A DNA stretch of 64,000 bases from Gemmataceae bacterium (GTDB taxonomy: Bacteria > Planctomycetota > Planctomycetia > Gemmatales > Gemmataceae), in the NCBI GenBank assembly GCA_022616435.1, contig JAKEET010000154.1, positions 23,704-87,703 on the forward strand. Reading direction: 5' to 3'. Under the pieces are notes generated by a model that made no database searches, was not told the origin of the DNA, and saw only the letters and a program-made list of their open reading frames with translations. The position numbers and the translations under genes were made by a program. Of the stretch, positions 25,911 to 34,779 are shown piece by piece (the first letter of the stretch is position 1; the number at the start of each line of letters is the position of its first letter).

Positions 25911-26411
25911 ATGGATCAACTCTGGGCGCCGTGGCGGTTGGCCTACGTCGCCGCGGCCAAGCCGCCGGCGGACGGCGATCCGTGCTTCATCTGCCGCGGC
26001 GTCGCCGACACCCGCGACCGCGATCATCACATCGCGCTGCGCACCGCGCACAGCGTCGTCGTCCTCAATCGCTTCCCCTACAACAATGGCCATTTGCTGG
26101 TCGCTCCCACGGCTCACGTCGGCAACCTGCACGATTTGACCGCCGAGCAAATCCTCGACACCCAGCGAACGCTCGCGCGAATGCTGCGGGTTGTGGACGG
26201 CCTGATGCATCCCGAAGGTTACAATATCGGCTTGAACCTGGGCCGGGCGGCGGGCGCCGGCTTGCCGGGCCACGTCCACTGGCACATCGTGCCGCGCTGG
26301 AACGGCGACACCAACTTCATGACGGTCCTGAGCGATGTCCGGGTCATCGCCCAGGCGCTCGACGCGCTGTACGACGCGCTGGTGGAGGCGCTGCAGCGTT
26401 CCGTTTATTGA
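25911..26411 (+). CDS. HIT family protein (Ap4A phosphorylase / ATP adenylyltransferase-like)
   Basis: 166 residues from the ATG at 25911. In-frame ATGs at 25887 and 25902 are in or next to a palindrome. The N-terminal MDQLWAPWRLAYV and CFIC (about 25) are usual in HIT proteins of the Ap4A phosphorylase branch. The catalytic HIT motif is HVHWHIVPRW (about 125-134). It acts on nucleoside phosphoramidates or dinucleoside polyphosphates. The exact substrate cannot be assigned from sequence. Confidence 0.9.
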   Translation: MDQLWAPWRLAYVAAAKPPADGDPCFICRGVADTRDRDHHIALRTAHSVVVLNRFPYNNGHLLVAPTAHVGNLHDLTAEQILDTQRTLARMLRVVDGLMHPEGYNIGLNLGRAAGAGLPGHVHWHIVPRWNGDTNFMTVLSDVRVIAQALDALYDALVEALQRSVY

Positions 26412-26438
26412 CGATCAGGTTGCCCAAGCGCGTGTGTT

Positions 26439-26608
26439 GGGTGGCATGGGTGGCATGGGTGGCATGCTTTCGCGGCTCCCACGCGACGCGAAGATCTTCT
26501 GGATCACCACCGCGAAAGCATGCGGGTATCGCCGGGGACAGCATGCTTTCGCCGTGATCGTCCAGATAATCCACGTGTAGCGAGGGATCGGCGAAAGCAT
26601 GCCACCCT
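26439..26608. repeat. GGGTGGCATGCTTTCGC inverted element with three tandem GGGTGGCAT units
   Basis: GGGTGGCAT is repeated three times at 26439-26465 and runs into GCTTTCGC. GCGAAAGCATGCCACCC near 26590-26606 is the opposite arm. Inside, GCGAAAGCATG and GCATGCTTTCGC form a nested pair (26511-26552). A related shorter element lies at 50385-50460. Confidence 0.78.
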
Positions 26609-26641
26609 CCAACATCGCGCCCGAACAATCTGACGGTCAAT

Positions 26642-26736
26642 AGCCCCGGTTCGCGGATCCGGGGCGGGCCGGCGCTTCTCGTGGGATCGTCGTTCCGCGA
26701 GGGATTCTGTCCACCCCGGTTCTTCGAACCGGGGCT
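26642..26736. repeat. Two CCCCGG stem-loops upstream of the HD gene
   Basis: AGCCCCGG (26642-26649) faces CCGGGGC (26659-26665). Then CCCCGGTTC faces GAACCGGGG around TTC (26714-26735). The second matches the palindrome at 24414-24434. Together they look like a broken tandem pair. Confidence 0.75.
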
Positions 26737-26769
26737 AAACATCGGTCGAAACATCGGTCGGAGAACGTC

Positions 26770-27972
26770 TTGTCCGCCGACAACCTGTTCCAGCCCCCCG
26801 ACGCCCTGGAGCGCGAGGACGCGACCCTCGCCCCATACGCCATGCGGACGCGCGACAGCCGCGGCCGCCGGCATCCGGAGGCGCCGCATCCCTATCGAGG
26901 ACTTTATCAGCGCGACCGCGATCGCATCGTCCACAGCACCGCGTTTCGGCGGCTCATGCACAAGACGCAAGTCCTGGTCAGCCAAACGAACGACCATCAT
27001 CGCACCCGGCTGACCCATACCCTGGAAGTCACGCAGATCAGCCGCACCATCGCCCGCCAGCTGGGCCTCAACGAGGACTTGACCGAGGCGATCGCCCTGT
27101 TGCACGACCTGGGCCATCCCGCCTTCGGCCACGCCGGCGAGGAAGCCCTCGACGAGTGCATGGCCGGCCACCAGGGCTTCGAGCACAACCGCCATGCGCT
27201 GCGCATCGTGCAGACGCTGGAGTACCGTTACGCCGGCTTCCCCGGCTTGAACCTGTCGTGGGAAGTGCTGGAAGCCCAGGCCATGCACAGCAAACGCCGC
27301 GACGACCCTGAAATCAAGGTGTTCCTGACCCCCCCATCCCCCCCTTCGCAAGGGGGGGCACCGGGGGGGTGGCAGCCCCTTCTGGAAGCGCAAATCGTCG
27401 ATGCCGCCGACAGCCTCGCCTACAACGCCCACGACGTGGACGACGCCCTCAGCGTCGGCTTGATTCCCATCGCGGACCTCGACGCGGTGCCGTTCTGGAA
27501 GGAAGCGGTCGAACGTTCCCGCGCGAAGTATCCCAATCTCGGGCCACGGCAATTCCAAGCGACGATCATCCGGGCGCTCATCGATTGGCAGGTCACCGAT
27601 CTACTGGAGCACACGCGCCGCAACCTGCGCGAGCACCGCGTCGGCGCCGTCGCCCACGTCCGGCGCTGTCCGCAAGGCCTGGTCGGTTTGAGTCCCGAGG
27701 TGGTGCGCTTGAAGGCAGGCCTCGAGGATTTCTTGCGCGAACGCGTGTACCGGCATTACCGCGTCATGAGGATGGCCGCCAAGGGCCGGCGCATCTTGCA
27801 CGCGCTGTTTCATGAGTTCTTGCGGCTTCCCGACCAGCTCCCGGAGCGCTACCGGGAGTTATTGACGGTCGAGGCGCCGCAGCGGATCGTGTGCGACTAC
27901 CTGGCCGGCATGACCGATCGATTCGCGCAGGACGAATTCTTGAGACTGTTCCAACCCTATACGCTTGTGTAG
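26770..27972 (+). CDS. Deoxyguanosinetriphosphate triphosphohydrolase-like HD protein
   Basis: 400 residues with a TTG start. HD-domain metal ligands are His83 in RLTHTLEVTQ, His112-Asp113 in LLHDLGHPAFGHAGE and a later Asp in DAADSLAYNAHDVDDAL. The N-terminal YRGLYQRDRDRIVHSTAFRR is typical of dGTPase-like proteins, which cleave dNTPs to nucleoside and triphosphate. Residues 187-201 (TPPSPPSQGGAPGGW) are encoded by a G/C palindrome lying in frame where homologues should have a short turn. The insert sits between the two metal-binding parts. Confidence 0.9.
   Translation: MSADNLFQPPDALEREDATLAPYAMRTRDSRGRRHPEAPHPYRGLYQRDRDRIVHSTAFRRLMHKTQVLVSQTNDHHRTRLTHTLEVTQISRTIARQLGLNEDLTEAIALLHDLGHPAFGHAGEEALDECMAGHQGFEHNRHALRIVQTLEYRYAGFPGLNLSWEVLEAQAMHSKRRDDPEIKVFLTPPSPPSQGGAPGGWQPLLEAQIVDAADSLAYNAHDVDDALSVGLIPIADLDAVPFWKEAVERSRAKYPNLGPRQFQATIIRALIDWQVTDLLEHTRRNLREHRVGAVAHVRRCPQGLVGLSPEVVRLKAGLEDFLRERVYRHYRVMRMAAKGRRILHALFHEFLRLPDQLPERYRELLTVEAPQRIVCDYLAGMTDRFAQDEFLRLFQPYTLV
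27328..27372. repeat. In-frame CCCCCC/GGGGGG palindrome inside the HD gene
   Basis: A run of C-rich sequence (ACCCCCCCATCCCCCC type) faces AAGGGGGG and a second G run around a TTCGC loop. It is about 45 bases, a multiple of three, and keeps the reading frame. It is one of the clearest intragenic palindromes of the window. Confidence 0.82.
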
Positions 27973-28235
27973 AATACGGAACGGACACAGGGATACGGAG
28001 CCGAAACGAACGCTGCATGAAGGGTGACCCGCCAACCTGACCTGGGACAGATGGAACATCTATCCTGCGGTCATCTACGTTGGAAGGTGCAGCTCGACCG
28101 CGATCGGAAGCGGCGCGGTGCGTCGTCCATATCGTCATCGTCGGCCACGTCGTCCCAGGCAACTGAAGTCGCTGGTTACCGCTCCCGCCGCCCTCACCGG
28201 CCGTGGCGCCCCGCTGATTCCCACGGAGGCTTGTC

Positions 28236-29357
28236 GTGAGTCAAAAGACGCTGAGAGACTGGTTTTCCGAGAGCATGGGAACCTTCGTCGGCTCCACCAG
28301 CAACATCCTGATGTGGGTCGTCCGGGTTGCGTTTCTCGCCTTGATGCTGGGCCTGGCCGCCCAGGCCATGGTGGTCCTCGAGTTCCGCGTGCCACAAGCG
28401 TACCTCAGCGCGATCCTGATCAGTGCGGTGGGCATCGCGATCTTGCTGGGCGACCTGCTGATCCGCAACAAGGAGATCACGACGATTTCCGCGATCTTCT
28501 TCGGCCTGTTGATGGGCTTCCTGCTCGGCCAGCTGATGGGCGCCGCCGTGCAGCCATTTGTCGACGGCTATCTGACCCCGGATCCCTTCGACCGCGGCTG
28601 GGCGAATCTGCGGGCGCTGGTCTACGTCGTGATCACTCTCGTTTGCTGCTACATCTCCGTGTCGGTGCTGGTCCAAACCAAGGACGACTTCCGGTTCATC
28701 ATCCCCTACGTCGAGTTTTCCAAGCAGCTCAAGGGGGCCAAACCGCTGGTTCTCGACACCAGTGTCATCATCGACGGACGAATTGCCGATATCTGTGATA
28801 CGGGGATTCTCGACACCAAGCTGATCGTGCCCCGGTTCGTGCTGCAGGAGTTGCAGGGAATTGCCGACAGCAGCGACAAGATCAAGCGGAATCGCGGCCG
28901 GCGCGGGTTGGATGTGCTCAAGAAGATGCAGAACAACCCGAAAGTCGAGCTGCAGATGCACGAAGGGAACCTGGCGGAGCTGCGCGACGTGCACAAGGTG
29001 GACGAGCGGCTGGTCGTGCTGGCCAAAGTCCTGAGCGGCCGGGTCGTCACCAATGACTTCAACCTGAACAAGATTGCACAGCTGCAGGGGGTCGAGGTCA
29101 TCAACCTGAACGAGCTGGCCAACGCCCTCAAACTGGTGGCCCTTCCCGGTGAGAACTTGTCGGTCCGGATCGTGAAGCAGGGCGACCAGATGGGCCAGGG
29201 CGTCGGCTACCTCGACGACGGCACCATGGTGGTGGTGGAGCAAGGACGTTCGCTGATCGGACAGGACGTCGCCATCACGGTCACCAGCGTGTTGCAAACG
29301 CCGGCCGGCCGGATGATCTTCGGCAAGGTGGAACGGATGCCCGCTGCCGTGTCGTGA
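28236..29357 (+). CDS. Membrane protein with PIN and TRAM domains (YacL-like)
   Basis: 373 residues. Four predicted transmembrane helices (about 20-155) are followed by a PIN nuclease-like domain starting at PLVLDTSVIIDGRIADI (about 170), with acidic residues in VTNDFNLNKIA, and a C-terminal TRAM domain (about 300-365, VGYLDDGTMVVVEQG). This architecture is that of Bacillus YacL. PIN domains cut RNA; TRAM binds RNA. The physiological role is not known. It starts at a site with GGAGG upstream. Confidence 0.93.
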   Translation: MSQKTLRDWFSESMGTFVGSTSNILMWVVRVAFLALMLGLAAQAMVVLEFRVPQAYLSAILISAVGIAILLGDLLIRNKEITTISAIFFGLLMGFLLGQLMGAAVQPFVDGYLTPDPFDRGWANLRALVYVVITLVCCYISVSVLVQTKDDFRFIIPYVEFSKQLKGAKPLVLDTSVIIDGRIADICDTGILDTKLIVPRFVLQELQGIADSSDKIKRNRGRRGLDVLKKMQNNPKVELQMHEGNLAELRDVHKVDERLVVLAKVLSGRVVTNDFNLNKIAQLQGVEVINLNELANALKLVALPGENLSVRIVKQGDQMGQGVGYLDDGTMVVVEQGRSLIGQDVAITVTSVLQTPAGRMIFGKVERMPAAVS

Positions 29358-29366
29358 GCATGCGCA

Positions 29367-29449
29367 CCGGGGCTTCGAAGACTCAGCCCCGGCCATGCGT
29401 GTCGTGACCCATTGTCACTGGCGCCGGGGCTTTCAAGACTCAGCCCCGG
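29367..29449. repeat. Two copies of a GGGGCT...AGCCCC stem-loop
   Basis: CCGGGGCTTCGAAGACTCAGCCCCGG type (29367-29392) and a second copy differing by two bases (29424-29449) lie directly after the YacL-like gene. Arms are CCGGGGCT and AGCCCCGG. They could terminate or protect its transcript. Confidence 0.85.
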
Positions 29450-29478
29450 CCACGTGGTCGTCATTCGTGGAGTAGGGA

Positions 29479-30252
29479 GTGGCTCAGCGCTGGAAGGCGC
29501 CCGTGCTGGTCGTGCTGGCCGCTGCCCTGGCCATCGCGCCCCCGCCGCGCGCTCAATCCCCCGTCAACAATCCGCCGGTCGGCGCCGCGAATCCAGCCGG
29601 CTCGACGCCCGCCGCCAATCCCGGACCGACCAGCGACCTCGAATTCGTGGAGCGCGTCCTGGTCGCGCGCCGCGACTATCAAAAGGCCCTCGAGACCCTG
29701 CGGCTGCACTACATTCAGGCGGGGGACCTGGAACGCGTCAAGTGGGCGGAAGAGGAGCTGCGGCAGTATCAACGGGTCCCCAAGTACGCCTACCGGCTGG
29801 AGCTGGACGTGCCGCCGCCGACGCTGACGGGGAACGTCAACGTCGTGGATGCCAACAAGCTGTTCACGCGGGCGCTGCAGTACAAGGACAAGGGCTGGGG
29901 CACCGATTACATCGACAACCAGCGCCGCGCCGAGATCCTGTTCCAGGAGCTGCTGACCAAGTACCCGCAGAGCGACAAGATCTCCGACGCGGCGTTCATG
30001 CTGGGCGACATTTACGAGAGCAAGGCCTACAAGCACTACCGGCGGGCCGCCCAGTACTACGAGCGTTGTTTCCAGTGGAACCCGCGGACGCAGATGGAGG
30101 CCCGCCTCCGCGCCGCCCGCATCTATGACCGGCACCTCAACGAGCGCGGCCGGGCCATCGAGCTCTACCGCGACATCACCACGCACGAAACCGACACCCG
30201 CCGCCTCCAGGAAGCGAGCCGGCGGCTGACGGATCTGAGCGGGGGCAAGTAG
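29479..30252 (+). CDS. Secreted tetratricopeptide-like protein
   Basis: 257 residues with a GTG start. An N-terminal signal (VLVVLAAALAIAPPPRA) ends near residue 26 and is followed by a Pro/Asn-rich linker. Residues 130-250 hold TPR-like helices (AEILFQELLTKYPQSDKISD, AAQYYERCFQWNPRTQMEA), resembling the BamD/YbgF type of TPR found in envelope proteins. Function unknown. It follows the YacL-like gene after a repeat. Confidence 0.8.
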   Translation: MAQRWKAPVLVVLAAALAIAPPPRAQSPVNNPPVGAANPAGSTPAANPGPTSDLEFVERVLVARRDYQKALETLRLHYIQAGDLERVKWAEEELRQYQRVPKYAYRLELDVPPPTLTGNVNVVDANKLFTRALQYKDKGWGTDYIDNQRRAEILFQELLTKYPQSDKISDAAFMLGDIYESKAYKHYRRAAQYYERCFQWNPRTQMEARLRAARIYDRHLNERGRAIELYRDITTHETDTRRLQEASRRLTDLSGGK

Positions 30253-30261
30253 CGTTCGCGA

Positions 30262-30292
30262 TTGTCGATTCTTGATTTTCGATTCTTGATTG
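30262..30292. repeat. Single arm of the ATTTTCGATT family
   Basis: GATTGTCGATTCTTGATTTTCG and the bases after it repeat the arm seen at 1375-1406 and 1990-2022. No opposite arm is near, so it looks like a solitary half-element between the TPR and Uma2 genes. Confidence 0.7.
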
Positions 30293-30324
30293 CGAGGCGG
30301 CAGGGAAACGCTTCGGACTCCGGT

Positions 30325-31005
30325 TCACCTGGATCGTTTGCCGTTCTTTCGCCCGCCATGGAGCCGCGGCTTGAGTTCCTCGTCAACCCATGCCATGAAC
30401 TCACGGCCCAGCGTAGCCTGATCCATGGTGGCGGCCTTTTCAATCCAGGGCTCGAGCTCGGTCGTCGCCAAGAACGGAAAAACGCTGCTCTGCTCGGAAA
30501 CCTTGTACGAACCGTCCGTCTGCCGCAAATAAGCCAGCAGCTGGTTTGATTTGAAGCGCCACACTTCGGGAACCTTCAACGCAGCATAGATCTTCATCCG
30601 CTTGATGACGCTTCGCGAAATGTCGACTTCGAGCGCCAAATCGGGCGGCGGATCGACCCCCAGGTCCAACCGCTTCTTCTGCCGCATGTGCTTTTCATGG
30701 GCGAACCAGTAGCAATTGTCCGGCTCCAACCCCTTCTTCTGCAACCTGCGTTTCATCGTCGTCGAACCGCCGCTCTGGAAAGGCTGATGCAAGACAATCG
30801 CCAGCAAGTCGATCAAGCGGCCAATGACGCCGCTCACCCACTCGTGTTCGAAGGACATCGTCATGATTTCCAACCGTCCGTTGTCGTAAGTGAAACGAAT
30901 CGGCCGGTCGCCAGCCTGCTTCAGCAACCGCTCATAATCGGCCCACCCAACGTCTTCCAGGTAGGCATACGAGAGAGTTCTAACCGGCAGTTGCAAGGTC
31001 TCCAT
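30325..31005 (-). CDS. Uma2 family (DUF820) putative endonuclease
   Basis: 226 residues from the ATG at 31005. The Uma2 pattern is visible: YERLLKQAGDRPIRFTYDNGRLEIMTMS (residues about 25-52, split over the conserved N-terminal region), the core DLALEVDISRS with the Asp and Glu of a PD-(D/E)XK nuclease fold, and PEVWRFK. The family is abundant in cyanobacteria and planctomycetes and has no established function. It ends 85 bases from the convergent TPR gene. Confidence 0.87.
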   Translation of the reverse strand: METLQLPVRTLSYAYLEDVGWADYERLLKQAGDRPIRFTYDNGRLEIMTMSFEHEWVSGVIGRLIDLLAIVLHQPFQSGGSTTMKRRLQKKGLEPDNCYWFAHEKHMRQKKRLDLGVDPPPDLALEVDISRSVIKRMKIYAALKVPEVWRFKSNQLLAYLRQTDGSYKVSEQSSVFPFLATTELEPWIEKAATMDQATLGREFMAWVDEELKPRLHGGRKNGKRSR

Positions 31006-31016
31006 CAGTCGCCTCC

Positions 31017-32348
31017 TCATTTCACAACCGTCTTCGGCGCCTTGACAAATGCATCATACAGCTCCCGCGCCTTCTCCGGCGTCACTTCGCCGTTCTGCAG
31101 CCACAGCCGGTAGTTCACCACCAGCGGCGTCTGCTCCGTCAGCGTGTACTCGAAATAGCCGCCGAAGCGGCCGTAGTCGCGCTCGCTGAAGCGCGTCTCC
31201 TTCGGGTTCTTCGGATGATTCAGGTAGCAGCAGGTGTAGCGCTGATCGGCGAGCACGAAGCTCATCGCGTACCACGGCAGATCGACCATCGACTTGTCCT
31301 GCGGCCAGTTGCGGGTGGCGCCCGGCGCGCCCTTGCCGTCGGGATGCACGTAGTAGGTTTGCTTCGCGGTCTTGTCGGCCACGTCGTTGGAGGCGCGGAA
31401 CTGGAAGCCGGCGTGCTGCGGGTCGCCGTCGAGCTTGACGGGGCCGCCGGTCGTCTTCAGCCGGCTGGCGAACTCGATGAGCGTTCCCTTGGTAAAGTGG
31501 TACGCGGTCAACTCGCGCTCCTCGACGGCGAAGCGCTCCTTCTTCGCGCCGTGCCAGCCGATCTGCACGCGATGCCGACCGAGCACCGCGCCGGCTTCCT
31601 TGCCGAGCGTTTTCTCGTGGGCCACGTGCGCGTCCCCCGTGCAGTGCCAGGTGTCGGCCTTGTTCTTCAGGCCGTCGCCGTACGTGCACTTGTTGAAGCC
31701 GAACATGATGCCGCGGTGATGCGGGAAGAGCAACTTGCGCGACTCGCCGGGCTTCAGGTCGCTGTGGCCGCCGTTCGTGACGAGGCGCTTGCCGGACGGA
31801 TCGTACAGATGATGGAACACTTTGTAGGTGCGGTCGCGGGCCTCCTTCGACGAGTCGTCGAACGCCGCCCCCATGTAGCGCAGCACGGGAGCCCGCTTGG
31901 CGCCGCTGAGGACGTCGTGGATCAGCTCCGGCGTCTCCTTGTTCTTGCCCACGTCCATCCACCAAAAGCCGGTGGTGTCGGGGGCGTTGTCCTCTTTGAA
32001 GAGCTTGGCGGTGAAGGTGAGCGACTCGCCCTTGTTGAGATAGCCCAGGATGAAGTGCAGATCGCGGCGGACCAGGTTCGCGGCGCTCGGGGCGATGTGT
32101 TCGGTGCCGAGGCCGGGCGCGGTGAGCTGGCCGGGCAGGCCTTCCTTGCCGTGCACGACGACGGCGTGCCGGAAGCCGGCCAGGGCCTTGGGCAAGCTGA
32201 GTGGGATGCAGACGGGGACATTCTTCAGGTCGGATTCCGAGGCGACGGTCACCGTCACCTTGTGTTCCTGCGCCGCCAAGGGCGCGCACCACACCATGGC
32301 CAGCACCACCATGGCCAGCACCGCGCCCGTGATCATCGATCGATTCAT
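31017..32348 (-). CDS. Secreted DUF6807 (PmoA-like) protein
   Basis: 443 residues from the ATG at 32348. A signal peptide (ITGAVLAMVVLAMVWCAPLAAQ) is followed by a beta-rich domain with RYMGAAFDDSSKEARDRTYK, HHRGIMFGFNKCTYGDG and YGRFGGYFEYTLTEQTPLVV, typical of planctomycete proteins labelled PmoA-like or DUF6807. The family is often found with carbohydrate-degradation genes; no enzyme activity is established. The family name does not mean methane oxidation. It ends just upstream of the Uma2 gene on the same strand. Confidence 0.85.
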   Translation of the reverse strand: MNRSMITGAVLAMVVLAMVWCAPLAAQEHKVTVTVASESDLKNVPVCIPLSLPKALAGFRHAVVVHGKEGLPGQLTAPGLGTEHIAPSAANLVRRDLHFILGYLNKGESLTFTAKLFKEDNAPDTTGFWWMDVGKNKETPELIHDVLSGAKRAPVLRYMGAAFDDSSKEARDRTYKVFHHLYDPSGKRLVTNGGHSDLKPGESRKLLFPHHRGIMFGFNKCTYGDGLKNKADTWHCTGDAHVAHEKTLGKEAGAVLGRHRVQIGWHGAKKERFAVEERELTAYHFTKGTLIEFASRLKTTGGPVKLDGDPQHAGFQFRASNDVADKTAKQTYYVHPDGKGAPGATRNWPQDKSMVDLPWYAMSFVLADQRYTCCYLNHPKNPKETRFSERDYGRFGGYFEYTLTEQTPLVVNYRLWLQNGEVTPEKARELYDAFVKAPKTVVK

Positions 32349-32463
32349 GGATGCACCTCGAAAGAAGAAGAGGCGAACTTCGGCCCCGCCCGCGTCCACT
32401 ATCCTGTGCGGGCTGGGTGACGGCGTCAAGCGGCTTTTGGTGGGCGAAGCCTAGCTCGCATTT

Positions 32464-32541
32464 CGTAGGCGAAACGGCTCGCGTCACTGCCTCCGGAACG
32501 AAGCGAGCCGGTTGAACGAAGCGAGCCGCTTCGTCTACGAG
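32464..32541. repeat. GAAGCGAGCCGCTTCGTCTACG palindrome
   Basis: GTAGGCGAAACGGCTCGC near 32465 faces GCGAGCCGCTTCGTCTAC near 32521-32538, with another GAACGAAGCGAGCCG between. The stretch GAAGCGAGCCGCTTCGTCTAC recurs at 63941-63960. It lies in the divergent spacer between the DUF6807 and amidase genes. Confidence 0.75.
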
Positions 32542-32566
32542 TTACAATGGAGTTAAGGATCAATTC

Positions 32567-33559
32567 ATGCTTCCCTGGATCGAACGCCCCACGCTTGCCA
32601 TCGATCTGGCGCTGCCGCCGGAAGGGCGCTATGCCCACATCCCGCCCGAAGCGGTGAGCGCGGGCAAGACGCTGCTGACGGCCATCATGCGCGAAATCCC
32701 CGCGTCGGCGAAACTGCTGGCCGACCTGGTCCGCCTGCGCACCGCCAACCGCTTCCACGCCGAAATCGTCGGCCTGGCGCGGCACGTCGGCGTCGACTGG
32801 CGCGACATCATGCTCGCCAACATCAGCTATGACTTGCTGCTCAGCTCGCTGGGCTGTTCCACGGTGGCGTTGCCGACGCCGCGCGGCCCGGTCCTGGCGC
32901 GCAACATGGATTGGTGGCCCGAAGACCTGCTCGCCCGGGCCAGTTACCTCGTTCAATGCCGGCGCGGCAACGACGTCCTGTTCACCAACGCCGGCTGGCC
33001 TGGCTCCGTGGGCATCGTGTCGGGCCTGTCGCCGCGCGGCTTCGCGCTGGTGCTCAACGCCGCGCTCAGTCCCGATCCGCCGTCGAAGCTCGGCTACCCG
33101 GTGCTGTTGCACCTGCGCCGCGTGCTGGAAGACGCCGGCGGCTTCGAAGAAGCCGTGCGCATGGCGACGGATACGCACCTCGCCGTGGGTGGGCTGATCA
33201 CGGTGGTCGGCGTGGACAATGCCCAGCGGGTCGTCATCGAGCGCACGCCCAGGCGCCACGCGCTGCGCTGGCCGAAGGGAGACGAGCCGCTGGTGGCGAC
33301 CAATGATTATCGGCTGCTGGCCAGGACCGAAAGCCGCGATGAGCTGGAGACGTGCCGGACGACGTGCGCGCGCTACGACGCTTGCCGCGAGTTCTTCGCC
33401 GGCCATGCGGCCGACCGCGACGTGGACGACCATGAGCTTCTCTACCGGCTCAGCGATCCGCGGGTGATCCAGACGATCACGGCGCAGCACGTGATTTTTC
33501 GGCCGCGGGAGCGGTCGGCGCGGCTGCTCGTGCCGCGGCGGCTGGTGGAACAAACCTGA
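32567..33559 (+). CDS. Ntn-hydrolase amidase, acid ceramidase / NAAA-like
   Basis: 330 residues. The block LGCSTVALPTPRGPVLARNM near residue 96 matches the nucleophile region of acid ceramidase and N-acylethanolamine acid amidases, where self-cleavage exposes the Cys as N-terminal nucleophile. Further conserved features are GIVSGLSPRGFALVLNA and ATNDYRLL. No signal peptide is obvious. Substrate unknown: bile-salt hydrolase and penicillin acylase relatives share this fold. Confidence 0.75.
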   Translation: MLPWIERPTLAIDLALPPEGRYAHIPPEAVSAGKTLLTAIMREIPASAKLLADLVRLRTANRFHAEIVGLARHVGVDWRDIMLANISYDLLLSSLGCSTVALPTPRGPVLARNMDWWPEDLLARASYLVQCRRGNDVLFTNAGWPGSVGIVSGLSPRGFALVLNAALSPDPPSKLGYPVLLHLRRVLEDAGGFEEAVRMATDTHLAVGGLITVVGVDNAQRVVIERTPRRHALRWPKGDEPLVATNDYRLLARTESRDELETCRTTCARYDACREFFAGHAADRDVDDHELLYRLSDPRVIQTITAQHVIFRPRERSARLLVPRRLVEQT

Positions 33560-33573
33560 GGACCAAGGGGCGG

Positions 33574-34314
33574 TTACGGTATTCGCAGCAGCCGGCACGT
33601 TTCCTGGTAACTAGCCTCAAGGTCGAGCGTGATCGACAGCTCTTCCGTGAGCCAAATGGGAAGTTGAGGCAGCGGTTTGCCGACAGCCAAGGGATGGGCC
33701 CATATGGCGACCTTGGGAACGTGCCCCAGCGTCCGCCCGCGGCACGTGACGGCATAGATCGCCGGCGGGTTCCGCGAGAAGGCGGGGTCGGACCGGCGAA
33801 TCATGTCCAAGAGGTCCGTGTATAGATTGAAGTTTCGCGAGGTGATCAGGTCGACGATCGACACGCTCACGCCCTCTTGCAAGAGGGCGCTGCACTTGGC
33901 GACGAAGGCGCGGCGATTCTCCGGACAATCCTTGTTGCTGGGGCTGACGATTTCAACGGCCGCCACGAGACGGCGCGCGTGCACGTCGTCGTAGACCCGG
34001 ACCTCGTATTCGTCTTGGTCGGGAAGCTCGGTGTCGAACTCCAAGGTCGGCAGCGGCGGCGCCGCGACGGCCGTGGCCGCCCCAGCACCGCCGGCCGCAT
34101 TCTGATCCGGCGCCGGCTGGCTTTCTCCATTGCGCTTGAAGGTCGCGACGTCGATTTCCACTTCGGCGCCGCGATGGACGCGCGGCGCGGCGACGTAGCC
34201 TTCCGGCAACGCCGGGAACAGTTGTTGCACGATGACGGCAGGCCACAAGCCGTGGACTTCTTCCCATGACGCGACTTTGCTGACCGGGGGTTCAAAGTGA
34301 TCGCGGAGCGGCAT
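33574..34314 (-). CDS. DUF4058 family protein, copy 1
   Basis: 246 residues. MPLRDHFEPP at the start and the core RRLVAAVEIVSPSNKDCPENRRAF are DUF4058 hallmarks. The EIVSPSNKD segment resembles the E-x-K of PD-(D/E)XK enzymes, so a nuclease-like fold is possible but not shown. The C-terminal half (LYTDLLDMIRR, KPLPQLPIWL) is also conserved in the second copy at 38463. It is convergent with the amidase gene. Confidence 0.85.
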   Translation of the reverse strand: MPLRDHFEPPVSKVASWEEVHGLWPAVIVQQLFPALPEGYVAAPRVHRGAEVEIDVATFKRNGESQPAPDQNAAGGAGAATAVAAPPLPTLEFDTELPDQDEYEVRVYDDVHARRLVAAVEIVSPSNKDCPENRRAFVAKCSALLQEGVSVSIVDLITSRNFNLYTDLLDMIRRSDPAFSRNPPAIYAVTCRGRTLGHVPKVAIWAHPLAVGKPLPQLPIWLTEELSITLDLEASYQETCRLLRIP

Positions 34315-34536
34315 TTGGCAATCTCCTTGCTGTGATTATAGTTGACGATTGCCACGGCAGGTGATTCAAGATGAGGGACAGCGCCGTCCGCCCGCGGGAG
34401 CGGTCGGCGCGGCGGTCCGTGCCGCGGCCGGTGGCGCGCGAAATCGGGGAACGTCATGCTTGCGTTGATGTCCATGACTGGTTTATGATTGCCGGAGGAC
34501 CGGTTTCGGCCGCCGTCGAATCGGAGGAGTGAAGTC

Positions 34537-34779
34537 ATGAACATCAAGCTCATCGATATTACTCAGATCAATGGACCGATCGACATTCCGGAACCCCGAG
34601 ACTTGACACCGGAAGAAGAAGCGGCGATCATCGCACGGTACAAGGCGGAGAGGGACCCGGAGCAGATGGAAGCCGAGTACAAGGAGCTTCTCGAGCAGTT
34701 TCACCGCGGCGAACTAGTTGATGCGACCGAGTTGCTGCGCGAGATTCGCGCGGGCACTCCAGCAAGGAAACCGTCATGA
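34537..34779 (+). CDS. Small acidic protein, possible antitoxin of a RelE/ParE-like pair
   Basis: 80 residues from the ATG at 34537, with GGAGGAG upstream. It is acidic and helical (LTPEEEAAIIARYKAERD, EYKELLEQFH). No family recognised. Its stop overlaps the ATG of the next gene, and that gene looks RelE/ParE-like, which makes an antitoxin role plausible by position. Confidence 0.55.
   Translation: MNIKLIDITQINGPIDIPEPRDLTPEEEAAIIARYKAERDPEQMEAEYKELLEQFHRGELVDATELLREIRAGTPARKPS

Larger units (their letters stand above)
26412..26769. other. Palindrome-filled spacer between the HIT and HD genes
   Basis: 358 bases with no gene. Nearly all of it is repeat: a GGGTGGCAT element (26439-26608) and two CCCCGG stems (26642-26736). 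Confidence 0.6.

Noticed and set aside
31017..32348. Methane monooxygenase subunit
   Set aside because: The PmoA-like label belongs to a DUF6807 family of secreted proteins; there is no membrane-helix pattern of particulate monooxygenase.
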